From positions 1-7,818 of the forward strand of contig URQO01000073.1 in the NCBI GenBank assembly GCA_900550135.1: a DNA stretch of 7,818 nt. The letters run 5' to 3'. Shown piece by piece: positions 5,818-7,818 of the stretch (the first letter of the stretch is position 1; each line of letters opens with the position of its first letter). The notes below the pieces were generated by a model. That model did no database searches and was not told where the DNA came from. It saw nothing but the letters and a program-made list of their open reading frames with translations. A program made the position numbers and the translations under genes. Source of the DNA: an uncultured Eubacterium sp. (GTDB lineage: Bacteria > Bacillota > Clostridia > Lachnospirales > Lachnospiraceae).

Positions 5818-7746
5818 ATGTTTCAACACAAACGTTTAAACATGATGTTCAATTATATTAGAAAAAATGAATACACTCCAGTAAGCAGTTTACAGTCTCT
5901 TCTAAACATTACGGACCGAACTATTCGTAACGATATTCAGGAGATTAACGACACTTTAACTGCCAGCGGAGCTTTCATTAAATTAAAGCGAAATTATGGT
6001 TATTATATAGAAATAACCAACCAGGAAAAGTATTCAGATTTTCTAGAAAGTTTTGAACATCATGACGACAAAAAATTAAATATTGATACATCTGAAGAGC
6101 GCATTAAATACATATTAAATGCACTACTTTCTTCAGATGATTATGTGTCAATGGATCAATTATCCGAGAAAATCTTTATTTCAAAAAATACTTTGAATAA
6201 GTATATTAAGACAATTAAAAATATTGTAGGAAAATACGATTTGGAATATATTACCAAACCTAATGCCGGTGTTAAAATCATCGGTTCAGAGGACAGAATC
6301 AGGAAACTTTATGTAGAATATATGCTTTCCAGCAATTTTACTGAATATGTAACTTCTTTTACAAAGGAAGAACGTTCTATTTTTCACAATATTGATTTGA
6401 ACTGGCTAAGAAAAATGACCATTTCACAGCTGGATAAACATTTTGTAAAAACAAGTGATTATAATATGAAAAATATTATTATTCATTTGGCGTTAATGAC
6501 AACGCGTGTTATGAGCAACCACTACATTAACCTGTACAATGTAACACCTGATTCATCTATTATGGGGTTGGTCAATGGACTATGTGGTGAAGTTGAAAAT
6601 AAATATGACATTATTCTTTCTCAAAGTGAAAAGAACTATATGTATTTACAACTAATAGCCAATACTCATTTGGATATTACACATATTGATGATGAGAAAT
6701 TACGTGATTCAATAACCAGAATGCTTGAAGTTATATATACTGATTTTAATTTTGATTTAAGAAATGATGAAATATTATGTGCTGATTTATTTAGACATCT
6801 GAAATCAATTTTCACAAGCAAGCTGTATGACTTAAACAGCAACAATCCATTGCTTGAAACAATAAAAACCAACTATCCATTGGAATACGAAATTACTCTT
6901 ACAGCCATTGCCAAAACTTTTGTTTTTGAGCCATATGTGCTAAAAGAAGATGACGTTGGTTATGTATCAATTTATATTGGTGCTGCTATTGAAAGATGCT
7001 ACTACAAATCACAAAAGAAGAAAAATGTATTGCTGGTATGTGGCAGTGGTCAGGCTACTACACGTATGCTGGAAACAAGGCTTAATATAGTATTTCCTGA
7101 CAAAATAAACATTGTAAAATGTCTGTCATATAATGAATATTCAAACTACACAAAAGAAGATGTAAAAGATATTGATTTTGTTATCACTACTATTACTCTT
7201 GATAACAGTCTTCTTCCATTTGTTATGGTTGACTTTGCACTGAACAATAAAGATGTGGAGTCTATTAACAGACATTTATCAAAGATGTTACACAAGCGTC
7301 TTCAAATGTTTGATCATTTCTTTGATAAGGATTTGTTTATGAGACTGGATGGCAACTTTACCAAAGAAGAAGTAATAAGACATATGTATGAAAAAACATA
7401 CAGCAAAGGTATTGTTGATGAACGATTTATTGACTCTGTTCTCAAGCGTGAAGCTATAGGCAAAACAAACATGAATGATGTTTTTGCTCTTCCACATCCT
7501 ATGGAGCTTTGTGCTACTGATACCAAAGTTGTTGTTGCTCTTTTAGACAATCCGATTCAATGGAATGAAAGCAACGATATTCAAATTGTATTTATGCTGG
7601 TAATTAAACAGGGAGAACAAAAAGATTTTGAACATCTGTATGATATCTTTATTGAAATAATCAGCGACAGCAAGTTACAGCAAAACATTATTAAATCCCA
7701 AACATATGAGGAATTTATGGATGTTTTGTATGACGGAATAAAATAG
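5818..7746 (+). CDS. PRD-containing transcription activator with EIIB and EIIA domains (MtlR/LicR/ManR type)
   Basis: A complete 642-residue regulator. Domains in order: a winged helix-turn-helix (about 5-65, recognition region NITDRTIRNDIQEIN); a second Mga-like helix-turn-helix (about 95-165, KIFISKNTLNKYIKTI); PRD1 (about 195-295, H223 in IIHLAL); PRD2 (about 300-395, H327 in LFRHLKS, and GYVSIYIGAAIER); a GatB-like EIIB domain (about 402-490, C408 in LVCGSGQATTRML); and an EIIA domain (about 500-640, H560 in FALPHP). Such proteins bind DNA and are tuned by HPr phosphorylation of PRD histidines and by transporter-linked phosphorylation of the EIIB cysteine and EIIA histidine. Here the second PRD2 position, usually His before GAAIER, is Tyr386. 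Start chosen for AGGGGAG seven bases upstream and the complete first HTH. It is divergent from the PTS operon, which it most likely activates. Confidence 0.93.
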   Translation: MFQHKRLNMMFNYIRKNEYTPVSSLQSLLNITDRTIRNDIQEINDTLTASGAFIKLKRNYGYYIEITNQEKYSDFLESFEHHDDKKLNIDTSEERIKYILNALLSSDDYVSMDQLSEKIFISKNTLNKYIKTIKNIVGKYDLEYITKPNAGVKIIGSEDRIRKLYVEYMLSSNFTEYVTSFTKEERSIFHNIDLNWLRKMTISQLDKHFVKTSDYNMKNIIIHLALMTTRVMSNHYINLYNVTPDSSIMGLVNGLCGEVENKYDIILSQSEKNYMYLQLIANTHLDITHIDDEKLRDSITRMLEVIYTDFNFDLRNDEILCADLFRHLKSIFTSKLYDLNSNNPLLETIKTNYPLEYEITLTAIAKTFVFEPYVLKEDDVGYVSIYIGAAIERCYYKSQKKKNVLLVCGSGQATTRMLETRLNIVFPDKINIVKCLSYNEYSNYTKEDVKDIDFVITTITLDNSLLPFVMVDFALNNKDVESINRHLSKMLHKRLQMFDHFFDKDLFMRLDGNFTKEEVIRHMYEKTYSKGIVDERFIDSVLKREAIGKTNMNDVFALPHPMELCATDTKVVVALLDNPIQWNESNDIQIVFMLVIKQGEQKDFEHLYDIFIEIISDSKLQQNIIKSQTYEEFMDVLYDGIK

Positions 7747-7818
7747 GCATTAGCAAAAATATGCGAGAGTGTGAAAGTTTTTCTGTAAATTAAATATTTA
7801 AATATAATTAATAGGCCT

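Noticed and set aside
7747..7818. Possible promoter (TATAAT at 7803-7808) or terminator after the regulator gene
   Set aside because: The -35 partner at 17 bp (TTTCTG) is poor, no downstream gene is visible, and no stem followed by a T-run is present; AT-rich sequence gives TATAAT by chance.

Overview
The window looks like chromosomal DNA of an AT-rich, low-GC Gram-positive bacterium. The best guess is a gut clostridium of the Lachnospiraceae type, based on base composition, strong AAGGAGG-like ribosome binding sites, sigma-A-type promoters and gene content. This is an inference without a database search. It holds one sugar-uptake and breakdown locus: a five-gene operon on the minus strand and a divergent regulator gene on the plus strand.

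Layout. The minus-strand operon reads, in transcription order, EIIA (5466 to 5014), EIIB (5012 to 4701) and EIIC (4673 to 3564) of a fructose-family phosphotransferase (PTS) transporter. It continues with a cytoplasmic GH38 alpha-mannosidase resembling MngB (3391 to 680) and a ROK-family sugar kinase or regulator (679 to the left edge, truncated). EIIA and EIIB are separated by 1 nt, EIIB and EIIC by 27 nt, and the mannosidase stop codon abuts the ROK start codon. The only long gap inside the operon (172 nt, between EIIC and the mannosidase) has no gene but holds two possible RNA hairpins. On the plus strand, 5818-7746 encodes a complete PRD-type transcription activator of the MtlR/LicR/ManR architecture. 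The 72 bases after it hold nothing I can support.

Control region. The 351-nt intergenic stretch 5467-5817 is the most striking part of the window. Three 22-bp palindromes of one consensus have centres exactly 43 bp apart. They are flanked by two divergent promoters whose -35 and -10 boxes lie at identical distances (65 and 88 bp) from the central palindrome. The whole arrangement is mirror-symmetric about position 5654.5, and each outer palindrome ends 8 bp upstream of a -35 box. The natural inference is that the divergently encoded regulator binds all three sites and drives both promoters.

How it would work. The PTS proteins import and phosphorylate an alpha-mannoside, which the mannosidase then cleaves inside the cell. 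The textbook substrate for a PTS plus MngB pair is 2-O-alpha-mannosyl-D-glycerate. The ROK protein in the same operon would make sense as a kinase if the substrate is instead a mannose disaccharide that releases one unphosphorylated mannose. The regulator carries its own EIIB-like and EIIA-like domains and PRD histidines, so its activity is probably set by phosphate flow through the PTS. No mobile element, CRISPR array, tRNA or rRNA was seen.
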